DNA from: Heterobilharzia americana
Taxonomy: Eukaryota; Platyhelminthes; Trematoda; Strigeidida; Schistosomatidae
NCBI GenBank assembly: GCA_944470555.2
Contig: OX104127.1
Location: forward strand, 114,790,741 to 114,854,740
Length of the DNA stretch: 64,000 nt
Direction: 5' to 3'
In this document: piece after piece, positions 1 through 12,983 of the stretch
Layout of the letters: every line of letters starts with the position of its first letter
How positions within the stretch are numbered: position 1 is the first letter of the stretch
The notes under the pieces: generated by a model
What the model was told of the DNA's origin: nothing
The model's database searches: none
Seen by the model: the letters and a program-made list of their open reading frames with translations, nothing else
Made by a program: the position numbers and the translations under genes

Positions 1-174
1 GTTTGATCTCCATCATCAAAAAACAAAGCTTTAGATGCTTCGACCATTAGACTGTTTTCAGACCAATCTAATCCAAGCGAAGTTGGGTAAAATTAAAACA
101 AAGTCGCCTTAGTTACCCATCGATAAAGTTATGTACGAAAGGTATGAACATGAACTTATTACATTATTATTTTC

Positions 175-900
175 CCCTTAGGTTCCTAGTGGAACATAGG
201 GCTTCAGCAGTGCGTCACCATTTCACTCTCTTCTCTGCAATCTTTTCAACATACACACCACCAATGCTCAGAACCTTTCATTTCTTCCTCCATGTCATCC
301 TCGGATGCCTAACTCATCGTTTCCCATGCCGGTTCCACCCGACGGTCTGCTCTAACACGTGATGTCCCCGGATGGTCTTCTCAGTGCATGTCCAGTCAAA
401 TCCATCTCCACTTTCTTCTTCCACATATTCGTTGAGCGATGACTCCCTTGCTGGTTCGTTGCCAACCAGTCAGAGTGAGTTCCTTGTTGCTTATTCTTAT
501 TATTCTAGCAATCTGTCTGATCTTCAGTATCGAGTGAGCAAAGGTGTAGACGGCAGTTGTTGATGAATGTCTGTAGTTTGTTGGAAATGCTTTCAGTAAC
601 GCACCAAGTCTCTCAGCCATCACATGAAAGCACTGACTTGACTAACACTAGTGTTGAAAACCCTGATCTTGTTCACATTTTATGCTGAGTGCAGTGCAGT
701 AGACCTCCACACTGATTTGAGGTTAGTGAATGCCTGTCTTGCTTTTCCGTTCTTGGGGTTGATGTCGTCATCTGTGTTGCCTTCAGTTGAAACGATGCTG
801 CCTTGCTTGGGAAGGCGTAGGTGAAAGAAATTGGTTCTTTTGGATTTCTCCCATTGATGGTGATTGATGCTTGTTGTTGTTATCGTTCGTTGGGTATCAT
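175..900 (-). mobile_element. RTE-type non-LTR retrotransposon, 5'-truncated 3' fragment (copy C)
   Basis: Read on the minus strand this is the C-terminal end of an RTE-clade reverse transcriptase protein. Recognisable pieces in order are GSIVSTEGNTDDDINPKNGK, ARQAFTNLKSVWRSTAL, RRKWRWI and a terminal stretch IAEKRVKW ending in CST. These match the conserved tail of RTE proteins (GSIV, GKARQAF, RRKWRWIGH, RVRWR). The frame is broken by several stops and shifts, so it cannot be functional. The end at about 175 matches the 3' end of the larger copy at 12233, with a constant offset of 12059. The other end fades out near 850-900, so it lacks endonuclease and most of the RT domain. Family assignment is by motif recall and is secure at clade level only. 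Confidence 0.85.
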
Positions 901-1179
901 AAAGGTGCACCCAGTCGAACGTAATGTTGGCTTTAAATTGGTCAACACAATTCAGGAAATGATATAGGTTTCAGAAAAGAAATGCATTATTCCTATCTTG
1001 TATAAATTGGTCTTAAAATTACAAATGATAAATGACGGCGAGGTGTTCGAATTCACTACCATGCACAGACAATAAAATGTTTATATGGATTTCTCTTGTA
1101 AGCTGAGAATCTTAACTTTTAAACAGTTATAGATTTATCAATTTCCGGTTGGTATCTACGAAAAAGTGACATTAGTCGG

Positions 1180-1335
1180 AGAAACATTGGAAACCTGAGA
1201 GCACCTGACAGCTGTACCCTTCTAGTATGGAGCTTCACGTCAATGCTCACTCATGTTCTCGCTAGAGGTGACTAGTTCGGGAGGTGATTCCTGAAGTTCC
1301 AATGACAATTCGTGAACGGTGGGGCAATCTGGGTA
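1180..1335 (-). mobile_element. Short interspersed repeat, likely tRNA-SINE body
   Basis: The stretch starting GGAAACCTGAGAGCAC and continuing through GACAGCTG and CTAGTATGG is a diverged version of a module that also appears at 17508, 48905 and 49155, and in opposite orientation at 1530-1600. In the better copy at 49140-49315 this module is the tail of a tRNA-headed SINE read on the minus strand, so I give this copy the same orientation. The tRNA-like head is not clear here. Confidence 0.45.
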
Positions 1336-1427
1336 GACATAAGGACAAATACGTAACCATAAAACTGGGTGATAGTCACGCCATATCGCGAACTAATAGA
1401 TGTAGAAAATATGAACCACTAGATTTC

Positions 1428-1600
1428 GACCCATTAGCTCAATGGTAACTTGCTGCCCACGGAGCCTGAGGGTCTTGGGTTCGATCCCTGTTGACGTCAT
1501 GGGTACGTACTGCCGAATAGTCTAATACTAGGATGGAACAGCTGTCTATTGCTCCCTGGTTTCCAAAGGTTCTCAAGCTGAAGACAACTCATGATAAATA
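1428..1600 (+). mobile_element. tRNA-derived SINE with intact Pol III boxes
   Basis: A box-A-like sequence TAGCTCAATGG (1435-1445) is followed after about 33 bases by a near-perfect box B, GGGTTCGATCC (1478-1488). This is the normal spacing of an internal RNA polymerase III promoter. The downstream body carries AACAGCTGTCTATTGCTCCC and TGGTTTCC, the reverse complement of the module seen at 1180 and 49155. The head does not fold as an obvious functional tRNA, so I call it a SINE head rather than a tRNA gene. Confidence 0.65.
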
Positions 1601-4032
1601 CAAACTTAAAATCAATAAATCCCCACAGACCCCTCAACTGTTTACAGCATGTAACTTTTCATCAGAGTTATTCCCAGAACAACATTTTCAGATGAATCAG
1701 TCGTTGTATGTGAATGATGTTAATAATGACAGTACTCAAAGCAATAATTTGAAACAGCCATCTGCTTATGGATTAGGGTCCAACTGAAAATGTAGAATCA
1801 ACAGAAACGCGATCTTAAGTTTGATGATAGAGGTTCATTCAGCTAGTACAAGAATCTGCGACTCAAGCTGTGTTCCCAGGGATAAAAATATGACATATTT
1901 TTACAAACTGAAATGTTCACTTGTATATAAAGCGACATTTTTTTCACGGTTTTCTTATTAACCTGCAAAGTAGCCAGCTGAAAAAGTTTTAAAATGTGCA
2001 AGAGTACATGATACGTCCAGATGATATATTTAAATGACTAAAATAAATTGAAACGAAAAAAATTAATATATACGTTGGGTGGAAAATTTGGGCAACTCGA
2101 AGTTCAAATAGACCACCAAGTATTTTGACGTCATTTAGAGTCATTGACGGATAGTAATTACAAACTAATCAATTCACTACAGTTTTAATCAAAGTGGTTG
2201 TTATTATCTGGAAAGCTATCGGCTGTAAAGTTCATTATATCCGTATAACCAATTTCGAGTTGGGTGATACTGCTATCCTGTCAAACGGTGGAAGCTAGAA
2301 AGTGTACACTTCAGATCTCAGAAAGCGCTAATAAACAATATCCCTTCAACAGTGCGCTTGTTTTGACCCATTAGCCATTAATGGACACATTTTCTCGTTA
2401 TAACTATAAATACAGGTGTATGGCTCCATAAAAAAGTTCATCGAATAGAAAAGTTTCATCTTTTAATTTTCCATGACCCAGTGGGACTGCTTAGATAAGA
2501 TAGGTTCTTTGTGAGAGAGCCTCACTTCATCAAAGAAGTAATATCTGTCGAGTGTTTTGTCGAATCAGCTGTTCCCCAGTGCCCTTCATACGATAATCTA
2601 GTCAAACAAAAGTGGTCATGAAATGAGAAAAGAACATGGTAATACTTTAAGATTGTAGTAAGAAGTGAAAATCAGATCAAATTTAAGCAGGTATGCCTAT
2701 AATGCAGTCTCATATTGTCACCTACTCTTTTATTAGTATAGATCATTTGCAAACAGAAATAGCCTCCACGTCTGCAAAACGATGTATCTGCTGTATAATG
2801 ATGTTATCACACAAAATTGATGCTCTTAGTTCCAGATCTGCTTCGAAGTGCGAGAAGTGAAGTAAAATGTTTTATTCTAAACTTTAAAATATTAATTATT
2901 TTGGCGTAGAAATCATGATCTCTACTCATGACATTCACTACAGTAATTTAAGTTGGATTGAATGTCCAGCCTAACATGTCAGACACTATTTGCTTCGTGT
3001 TCTTAAAGGTTATGGGTTTTTTGGAAGTTTCTTCAGTAGGCTAAAGGAATTCATCAGCACTTATTTGTCAACAAACTGAAGCATTTGCAAGTTACATGAA
3101 TGTTTATGAAGGATATTCGTAGAACCTGAATGCTACTGGTTTTTAGGTAAGGACGATCTTACCTTGGTTTTTCAGAGGCTGACCCTTATATCTGTTGTTA
3201 TTGTTTTATCTGGATTATTAAACGTCTGAATAATGACTTAGTTGGTTGGTTTCTATTCAGTTGATCACTTGTTGGTAGCCAGTCTATTGGGTTGATGTCC
3301 ATGAGTCTGCTAGTTGTCATTTGATCAGAGTGCCGTGCCTCCAGGGACTCTTGCTTTTTTTCAGCCGACTTTTCTTCTAAAATAAAACAATGTTTCAACA
3401 ACGGAAACCATCTTTATCTTCCAAATGAAACAAACACATAAAACTGTGTGTGAAAAACGAAGAGCATTTGTAAGTTATACACCTGATCATTTCAGCATGT
3501 TTTGCGATTTTTATTTTCCATGAAACTTCTAGTGCTTTGTTAGAGTTTCTTTTTCAAACTTTGTCGTTTATCCATTCAATCAAACACCTAAAGATCTTAC
3601 ATTTTTTCTGGAAAATAATAAAAAGATAATCGAAGAAATAGAAATGTTAGACGCCAGAATTTAAATAACCAATAATGTCCACACTGGCATACCGGATCAC
3701 GTGTTTACCTTTGAATTAAACCCAAGTAATGAGTTCATATTTTTGATGGCATGAAAACTTAGTACATTTCACTCAGCTATGTAAGCAGAAGCAATAAGAT
3801 GAATTAGTGTCAACTGTTTCACATAATATTATTGACAGGACAAAATGTGCATCGTGTATCTCACTGACAGCCACTATCCATCAAAAATAGCAAATTTGAA
3901 AATATCGGAAATATGAGAGCATCCGCATAGGAGTCAACTCATCAATAGTGGCCGATCAATTTGGTCCAATGAAAAACGGAAATGCACAAGCTATGACATC
4001 AAAGACTATGATAAACCCGTCTTACAGGGAAT
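1601..4032. other. Unexplained AT-rich DNA
   Basis: I see no coding exon, RNA gene or recognisable transposable element. Short open frames here (for example minus strand 3198-3401) have no features of known proteins and are of a length expected by chance. Confidence 0.5.
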
Positions 4033-4208
4033 AGTATCGTAACTCAGTGGCCAACTGGATAGGCATCTAGCGTTTGAAAGGACCGGTTTCGGTTTTGAAT
4101 TTTACTGTGATCAACATCACCCACCAGGAGTCAAGTACATCCAGCTGACCAGCCGCAAAAAGGACGAAAAGTGCGTTTTATGTTCCACCACTAGCCAATA
4201 CCAATAAA
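4033..4208 (+). mobile_element. Smα-like SINE with degraded hammerhead ribozyme
   Basis: A tRNA-like head (TAACTCAGTGG, then TAGCGTTTGAA) leads into a tail containing GTACATCCAGCTGA and GGACGAAA. These are the hallmark parts of the schistosome hammerhead ribozyme carried by Smα SINEs. The core at 4135-4185 reads CTGACCAG where the active form has CTGATGAG. The GAAA element is kept, but the 3' strand of the closing stem (CTGGATTC in intact copies) is lost. The ribozyme should therefore be inactive. Orientation is plus. Confidence 0.75.
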
Positions 4209-6424
4209 CAAACAATCTTTTTCCACTTCCTTACACTACTCTAGAACAACTTCAGTCAACTACCTTGTACTCCTGACATTCGTACATCAATTGGAAACAG
4301 AAAATGTAAAATCAGCATAAATGCAAACCAAAATGTCTCAGAAAAAACGATTCGTTGTCATTCAAGAACTATTTAGAAACGTACAATTGAATAAAGTAAT
4401 CAAAAAGTAACATATTGTAATTTACTAGAAGAGAATCGAATATCGGTCAGTTAGTTTAAAAGATGTTAACATTATTGCCTTCCAATGGTGGGGAATATGA
4501 AGTCTGGAAAGATAGGATTGAGAAACAAATCATTCTGGTTTGCATTAGATTTGCAAAAAATACAAGGTTAGTATGAACTTAAGATATTTTCTGTAAAAAC
4601 TGGACAAAAAGCCAAGTAGACGCGCAGTGCATTCTTATTCAGCTGTTTGCCTTAACTTTATTCCAATAAAACTTTTCAAGCTCAGATGGGAAACCTTATG
4701 TTTCAACAAACATCCTTGAAGCAAAGATCCCAGCACCAAACATAAAACCAGACTATTGAGTAGTTTCGCATTACTCTGAGTTCACTCACCGAATAAAGTT
4801 TGTGTTTAATAGAAGGAATATGCAGAAAAAAGGGTAGCAAGAACCATAAATGCATTCCAGAAGGCCAAAAGATGACACACTTCGATTAAGATGCATACCT
4901 GTATCATAATAAGTACGCTTATGTACTTCTGAATACAGAGAAAATCGTACTTTTGCAGCTTATGTTTTACTTCATTGATCGGTAATCAAAAATACATCAG
5001 AATAAAGTAGGAATCCTAAAAGATGTTATTCCTTTTCAATATAAGATGCCTAAACATTCAACTGATAGCCTTAATTTACTTTCATCTGCTTGCAGTTTGA
5101 TAAATACTAAAATGACAAAAGGTATATAAGTTGATAACACTGATATTAATTAAACTTTACTTCCAGTTGATTACGTCATTTAGTCATGGACTATCAAGAC
5201 TGTTACTGTCAACTATTCCAGAAATTAGAGCTGTCGTTTTTATTGGACTGAGACGCATTGTTTTCTCTTGATAAACTGTAGTTCCCTGAGTTATATAAAA
5301 TGCTTAATAAGAATTTCAGCCATAAACCGTCCCACTTTGAATACCAAACCAACCACATGTATCGTTTTCATAATTTGGTATTCATAGCGGTGTTATTTCT
5401 CATCCTAAGCAAGCTTCATATGGTTTAAATGTGTCACTTCAGAGATCTGTATATTGAATAACAAGAGTATTAAGTCCCATTCAGTAATGGGATGACATTT
5501 AAAGAAAGTGACCATGCATCATGAAGCTGTGTAATTCCCGGTACACTTTGAACCCTGATGTTGTATCTGTGAAGAATACCGTTGAAAAGTCTGAAAATCA
5601 AGTTGCTGAAACTTTATATTCACTAGTGATGCAAACAGTGTTAGTAAAGAAACCAGATGTGACTAATGAGTTTCTGGTGCAAGAAAACGTCCTGTAGAAG
5701 GACCTCAATTTTTTTCAAAATTTTCAATTCTAAAAGTAGCCGGTGGAAGTTCAGTGTTGAAAGGCGCTAAAATCTGACTCTCCTCGACTATGCTGCATAA
5801 TTGTCTGCTGAAAGCTGTTGAAATGACAAGGAAAAACAGGTAACAGTTTCTTTAAGGTCAGAAAAAGAACGATTCTTGCTACAAATATAAAAGGTGAATG
5901 AATATCTTGGAACTAATTTTTAAGTCAATCACCATCAGCTAGTTTAAATCGATGATCTAATTTCTCTTGATTAACTGGAAATTTTTCCGATAGTTTTTCT
6001 TCTCAAAAATTTCATGTTCGTTGGAAGTTACCCTCATTTTTTCGAACACTTTCTCGCGATGATCACAAACACATTTTCGTCATATAAACCTGAAAAACTA
6101 AAATAATTTCAAACAGCTTCTAAAATTACTACACGTAAAAAAATATCAATAATAAAGGTGGTAATTTTCATGAATTTTCAACTATCACATGTTCTAGTGA
6201 TTGCTTGTTAAAATTATGTTCAACATTTTGTTTCTTTTATTGCCTAACATACAATAAACTACAGCCTGTCTGGCAAATGTGAATTTATTGATTTTAGCAT
6301 GTTTTTTTTCATATATTTATATCCATCGTACATCATAATTGTCTAGAAACCTTCATCTTTTGTTTGAGAGGTAGTTTCCTCAGTCAAATTGCAACTTTTT
6401 CAAAGCAAGCACCCCAATGTGTAC
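4209..6424. other. Unexplained AT-rich DNA
   Basis: No exon, repeat family or RNA gene that I can support. Confidence 0.5.
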
Positions 6425-6500
6425 TGACCACGTCTTTTGGAATAGTAACGTACGTGACTAAACCGTTGGTTGCTGGTTCGAATGTCGTCGTGGTCCAAAT
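6425..6500 (+). repeat. tRNA-like SINE head fragment
   Basis: AATAGTAACGTACGTGAC followed by GCTGGTTCGAATGTCGTC resembles the A and B boxes of a tRNA-derived SINE head (box B about 6472-6482). No body module follows that I recognise. The call rests on the B-box similarity only. Confidence 0.35.
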
Positions 6501-7369
6501 TTTCATTTTTACCTTCATTCACATAGAAGAGGCGAACTGCAAATTTCACTTCTTTGACATCGAATTTTTAAAAAAGGATGACGATTTGGTTCGGAGATAT
6601 ATTTACAGAAAGCCCACTTAGATCTGGCAGTTGACGAATTTTCAAAGCTGTATGCCCTTAAGCAAAACGAAGAATTTCATCAGTTCTGTCTCCATAAGAA
6701 TACTAAGGATGTAGACGGAGGATACCATCCGTGATGAAATAGAAAACTTGTGAGAAATTCTCATGAAAAATAGATAGACACTGAAATTTATAGATACCAA
6801 TTTGAAGTCAAAAAACGCCACCGAACGCATGCATACTGCTCCGAAAAAGATTTTACTGTTGGGTCGACGAGACATTTTCCAGTTAAATGATATGGAGGAT
6901 TGGTCATGTCTAATATCGGAAGAAACAGAACATTTTATTTGTGATTTTTCGATAGACCTTGTAGTCGAGGGATCTAGAAATCTGATGGACAGAGTTGCTA
7001 GTAAAGTTCAGTGCTAATCAGTGATTTATGTTTCATGTTCTTCAATGTCTTGGACAGTTAGCGTTCTATTAAATTGATAGGGTTTTTCTGAATTGTCCGT
7101 TTCACAAATTTGTTCCCATCGGATATAGCAAGTTAAAGCTTATCTATATAACCAGATTCTTTCAGAAGCACTATTCTAGGACCTTTGTCAGAGTGGATCG
7201 TAATTAGGTTTTCATTCTTCTGAAGATCCCTATCTGATCCTGGTTTTTTTTGATAAAATGTAACAAGTGTTGCATTTTCCACTTATGTGATTCGTTCAGC
7301 AATTTGTAACAGTCAATTTGAAACAGTCAAAGTCATTAAATGAGGTCTTAACTAAGTCTTTCGCCAGAA
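6501..7369. other. Two unassigned short open frames, otherwise nothing
   Basis: Plus-strand frames at 6364-6621 and 6802-7017 (85 and 71 codons) are open, but I recognise no domain and no splice structure. The second is rich in charged residues (it starts MKSKNATERMHTAPKK). They could be chance frames or pieces of an old element. Confidence 0.3.
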
Positions 7370-7585
7370 ATGTAACTCAGGACCATAAGATTCTTAGGCG
7401 AGCATGCCACCGTTTAGCCCCTGAGTTGCAACCCGATGGTTCCCATTTTATCACTTCTATCAATTAGCTATGTAGCATGATCGTCATTTAGTACCATTGC
7501 TGAGTACCTATTTTCACGTCTACTACTCCGTGGTTTTCTATGGTTCTCCGACTGCTGTCAGTTCGTGATGAGTACCACCTTGAAA
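7370..7585 (+). mobile_element. Probable tRNA-derived SINE
   Basis: AGCATGCCACCGTTTAGCCC and GAGTTGCAACCCG look like the second half of a tRNA-like head with a B box. About 100 bases later comes TGGTTTTCTATGGTTCTCC, which resembles the body module following the tRNA head at 58467 (CTTTCAGTGGTTCTCC). Head and body in the same order support one decayed SINE. Confidence 0.4.
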
Positions 7586-10344
7586 TCAACAAAATCCTCA
7601 CAAACCTCAGATTTGAATGAGTAGAAGTTATTCTGGAAAACGTTGTCACTTTTCCCTATTACTGAAATTCTCAATAAGTATGACATTCTCTTTCTTTTGA
7701 CCATCTGAGCATTCCTTTTTGTTTTGATTATGTATGATATGCTTTCAGACCTAATATACTGTCTTTAGCATTGCACTATCTTCCGATAATGCATCGAAAT
7801 AAAAGAAATAAGGGGAATTCCGTCTTCTGGTTGGTTTTTTACAGGTCATATGGTGACGAATTTAATTACTTCTTTGCTTATAACAGCCTAAATCATTGAC
7901 CATTATATTCAACCTAGCACTTTATTCAGTTTGCATAGACCTACCTACTCCACATTACTTAAATATGAGCACTGACTTGATTCACTCCATCAGGCTTGCA
8001 ACATAGCTACGAATAAAAATGAAATGCTACTTCAGCCATTTTTCTCTGTAATCTGAAGGTAAAACATGATGAGGTGTTAGTTTCTTACTGAGGCTTGAAA
8101 ATCATAGTATTCGGTTAAAAAAGTGAGACAAGATATCCGCAATCATTCAGTGATCGCTGTCTTCATTTAAATTTGCTTAAAGCTAAAACTGGAATCTTTT
8201 TAAATAAATAAGCTTTCTAAGTTGAGAAAGAATTTGTGTCGCATACTTTAATAGTGTACAAAATCCTCATGTAGATAAATTTGTGCTTTGGAATCTCAGT
8301 TGGTCTAATATAACAATCTTTTTGATAACTACAGTACTATCCGTAGAATGGCATTTGCTATTCGCATCCATGAAGTACAGTTGAATATATCAGAAATGTT
8401 TCAGAACACAAATCCCAAATGATAATGATTATACGTGACTCATTTTCTTAATCTTCAAAAGAGAAGATAGGCAGTTCTTAAAGCATCACATTATATAGTT
8501 TTTGATTTCGAACGTATATTTCACACAGACAAATTACTCCAATTGATTAGTATATAATCTAAATGTCTTATTCCAGGCCACTGGATGAGAATTAGAGAAG
8601 CTGGTTTAAGTTTATACATGCATATAAAGAAAAGGAGTTCTACATATTCTTATTCAAAGATGTTCACACCAAAGCTAATTTAGATACAGAAAATTGTATT
8701 TCGTCTTTTCCGGTTATTTATGAGTATACTGGTTAGTGAAACCATATTCTGCCAATGGTTTGATGCCTTTTAGTTATCGAAAGCAGATCTAGGACAGTGC
8801 TTCTCTTCTGCACCTAGCTTGTTCAATACCAATTTTATAACCAGCTGGTTAAATAATGGAATGTTATCACAGGAATCTATCATGAATAAAATCATTACGC
8901 CTCACCTGGCACAAGAAAATTTGAATGCTGTAATCGAAAAGAAACAATAAGTTATCATAGGTATTTCGATGTTATTTTTGGTCTTTTGGATAATATGTGA
9001 AAGGCTGTTAGGTGTCTTCAACCGGTTAGATCCTAATAGTAATTTGATAATGAAATTATAAAGTGAAGCAACTGAAACTAAGAAAAGGGTTGCATCAAAT
9101 TGTTGATATTTGGACTGTAATATTTCTTGATCCATAAGCTATAATCATTTCTTATTCAGGACTCTTTTTGCCCTGTTCGGAAGACAAACTAGCCAAAAAT
9201 TCACCAATATAAAGGGGATTCCTATGGAATTTGTAATGAAGTATAATGAAGAATGCATGGAAAGACCAACAAATTACTGCTGACAGCAAACCTGCTTATA
9301 TTCAGCTTTCTGTTCAAGGGTAATAAAACATACAAATTCATATATAGGAGGGCAAAGGTATGCAAAAACAAGCTTCATTGCTGAAAAAGTTAGCTTAGTT
9401 TACATCATACGAAGCGTGTAATCGTTCTACACAGTTGAATTTCAGTTTCACTAGTCGATTCACTGTGAGAAAAGTATCCATTAGGTATTTGGAGTACATC
9501 TCGACAAACTAATGTTTGGAAAAAGGTAAACTTTCTATCGGTGTATTAATAAAGTACCTGATAGGTGCAGGAAACCAACTAATATCTCCCAACCTTTCAG
9601 AATGTTTTACGAATCAAGATTTTTGAGTTTTCTACTTTTGTTGAAGTCCTCAAAATCGAATACTAATCAACTGAAGTGTACAGACAGAAAGAAACGATTA
9701 TCAAACTTTACTTTTTAGCTGCACAGACTTTACTGACTTGCGTTTTTCTATTTCTATCCCTTTAAACTTCATTTATTTCTCCATACTTAATGTACGTTAT
9801 ACAGTTATCGATATGAGGTCACATTGCGGCTTATGATTAATGGTGAGATACAATGGGGTCATCTTAATTGATAAATACCCTTATTCTTGCCTAATTGTAA
9901 TCTGCCAATGGAACCAAATGTATTAACTGAAAGATCTATTAATAATAGGTGCTCTAGGAAGGCGTGTGGTTAGCAACGAAAAAGGAATTTAATAAACTGG
10001 TTTTTAAGGCTTTACTCTAGTAGACTAAAGTTTCAAATGGTTTTTTATACTTGTTGAGGCTCCCCAGTTTAGCTATTTCCGGATAATTAAAGCAACAGCG
10101 GAAGAAGATGTAATAAACTCTGTACATTACTTAGGAAGGTGAAACTAATAAGGCTTATACCCATCCTTTTGGTAATGTTTACAATAAGTATTTTCAGGTT
10201 TTGTGAAGTTATTAGCATCGAGTTCACTATCTAACAGCGTTGTTTCGTAATGATTGAAGGAAGAAAAAAGAATCATTTCACTTTGTGCGACTTAAATCAC
10301 CAATCGCAACAGTTAGTCCTGGTATTTAACTGGTTTTGATGACT
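7586..10344. other. Unexplained AT-rich DNA
   Basis: No supported feature. The minus-strand open frame at 8902-9135 (77 codons) shows no known motif. Confidence 0.5.
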
Positions 10345-10560
10345 GGTAGAGGAATCCAGAATGCGCGTATCATCTTATCTGGGACTCATCATCTGGATGT
10401 ACTTGCACCTCAGTGAGCGATATTGTTCCCAGCGAGGCTGGAACCCAGTACCCTTCACTTCAAACGCTAGAGTGTCATCCACTAAGCCATTGAGGTACGA
10501 TAGCAAACTCTTGTGCAACGGGTATCAGTTGTTGTAATGATACCAATAATTTCTGGTGGC
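10345..10560 (-). mobile_element. Smα-like hammerhead SINE, minus strand
   Basis: Read on the minus strand the order is CAACTGATACCCGTTG, then a tRNA-like head (TACCTCAATGGCTTAGTGG, CTAGCGTTTGAAG, GGGTTCCAGCC), then the ribozyme region at 10402-10352. The closing stem is intact (ATCCAG pairs with CTGGAT). The catalytic core reads ATGATGAG instead of CTGATGAG, and GATA replaces GAAA. The full element order is kept, so this is one of the best copies in the window, but the core changes should abolish self-cleavage. Confidence 0.8.
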
Positions 10561-10645
10561 TACACAGGGTAGTATCGAGGCCATCTGCCAACAAAGGTGG
10601 AGGGGTTCGGCCCTGTATAGTTAAGGTAAATTACGAGTATCCTTA
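10561..10645 (+). repeat. 5' fragment of a hammerhead SINE in opposite orientation
   Basis: GCCATCTGCCAACAAAGG, GGTTCGGCCCTGTATAG and TAAATTACGAGTAT are the leader motifs that precede the tRNA-like head in the copies at 18865 and 20690. Here they run on the plus strand, directly beside the 5' side of the minus-strand copy, so the two fragments are head to head. Confidence 0.6.
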
Positions 10646-12232
10646 CAACGATCTTGATGTTTGTTGAAGTAAATACATCTACTCTTCGTTCTTCATCACT
10701 CTGAAAGAAAGTGCTTGAAAAAAATCAAAAGTTTTGCTAGTGTATTCTGCAGATGATTGGCGGAAAGAGAGTTTAAAGCGGAGATCTCAAGTAAAAATTC
10801 TGTTGAGTTCCACCAAATCCCTTAGAATCAGATGCTTTGATCTGGACGCCGAAACCAAGCAATATTAACCAAGATCCTACTTGCTAACAGAAAACGTTCC
10901 AACTTTCATCACCTTTCACTGGTTGATTAATCTACTTTACAGTCACTTTGACGTTAATTAACCGGGCATGTATTTACACAACTCTCTTGCTGCACATCAA
11001 ATTTATCTCTAGACGATTCAATCTAATTTTTCCTGTTTCTAAATACTGTAATTTTTTCACTTGAGAAAATATAAGCTGTTATTAGAACTGGTGAATTTTT
11101 GTTCTTTGCATTTTTTGAACTCAATATTGAAATCCCACTTCTCCTGGCATTTTCAAGCTGGTTTTAGCTGTTGATGTGAAAGATTACTTACTTTTTATTC
11201 TTCTCATTTCACACGCATAAATACATGAAATTTCGATTCGGTCATTTCTCCCATAAAAAAATTAAAGAAATGTCAAGCTTGGAAAGAACAAATCTGTAAG
11301 ATAACTGGAATATGTTAACCACTGGAAACTCATTGTTGCAAGTTGATAAATTATTTATGTTCTTCTTAACAATCACATAACATCACTGAACATATTTTCC
11401 ACAAAGTTGATAGATAATATTCAAAGCAAAACTAACCATATATTTAGCTGCATTTATTGATATCATATCTTCATTACATTTCAAATGTGGCATCTTTTAG
11501 TATCTAAGATATAATCAGATGATGCACTCAGTCACAGTCCCACTGAAGCATTTCAAAGTAAATATCAAGATGAAGCCTAAAAGTTGGTTCACTTTCACGT
11601 TATCTGCAGTCAGCAGTTATATGCTCCTAACCAAGACATTTTTTAAAATATTTTTCATTATCTAATTCTTACCTCTTAAAAACTTTCCCCATGCGATCCT
11701 TACAGACTCACAGGCCAACCACTAAATCTTCGTACTGGTGGAATATTTATGAGTAGAAGACCAAGAAATAGTACAAATTATTAACCAGGTAAGAACCGTA
11801 TCTTTCTTCTAACACTCGAAAATTAAAAAACCGTACCTTTCATGAATCGTGTCAATATTACAAAGATGTGAGAACAAGCTGACTATAGGACAGGGAATAA
11901 GCAACACATTGTAACACAAAAATGTCTTAAATATTGTGAAAGCCTAACCATATGCTTTGAAGGTGCGTAAAATCTATGAAAATCACCAACAGTATTGAGT
12001 GTTATTGAACCTGAGGCCATCCATTTTAAGACTTATTTGCTTCTACAATCTTATATCAGAAGTAGTTATGTAGCTTTCCATAAATGAAGTAAATGTTATG
12101 AAGTTTGTCAAAATGTTATTTCAAGTTTCATGATTTCTAGCGCTCTTCAGATCCCAAATTCTGTATCAGCTATTTAATTATTTTCACCTTACAGATGATA
12201 TTTAGGTTCATAATTGTTTTGTTCTTCCTACG
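10646..12232. other. Unexplained AT-rich DNA
   Basis: No exon, RNA gene or known repeat that I can support. Confidence 0.5.
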
Positions 12233-12983
12233 TCCCTTAAGTTCTTAGTGGAACATAGGGCTTCAGCAGTGCGTCACCATTTCACTCTCTTCTCTGCAAT
12301 CTTTTCAACATACACACCACCAATGCTCAGAACCTTTCATTTCTTCCTCCATGTCATCTTCGGATGCCTAACTCATCGTTTCCCATGCCGGTTCCACCCG
12401 ACGGTCTGCTCTAACACGTGATGTCCCCGGATGGTCTTCTCAGTGCATGTCCAGTCAAATCCATCTCCACTTTCTTCTTCCACATATTCGTTGAGCGATG
12501 ACTCCCTTGCTGGTTCGTTGCCAACCAGTCAGAGTGAGTTCCTTGTTGCTTATTCTTATTATTCTAGCAATCTGTCTGATCTTCAGTATCGAGTGAGCAA
12601 AGGTGTAGACGGCAGTTGTTGATGAATGTCTGTAGTTTGTTGGAAATGCTTTCAGTAACGCACCAAGTCTCTCAGCCATCACATGAAAGCACTGACTTGA
12701 CTAACACTAGTGTTGAAAACCCTGATCTTGTTCACATTTTATGCTGAGTGCAGTGCAGTAGACCTCCACACTGATTTGAGGTTAGTGAATGCCTGTCTTG
12801 CTTTTCCGTTCTTGGGGTTGATGTCGTCATCTGTGTTGCCTTCAGTTGAAACGATGCTGCCTTGCTTGGGAAGGCGTAGGTGAAAGAAATTGGTTCTTTT
12901 GGATTTCTCCCGCTGATGGTTTTTTGGTGTTTCTTGTTAATGTTATTGGCTGGGTATCTTCATGACCTCTGTCTTCTCTGTAC

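Noticed and set aside
372..563. Plus-strand frame repeated at 12431-12622 as a conserved small protein
   Set aside because: It is the antisense shadow of the RTE C-terminal coding region, which explains the repeat.
1428..1500. A functional tRNA gene
   Set aside because: The A and B boxes are good, but I could not close an acceptor stem, and a SINE body follows directly.
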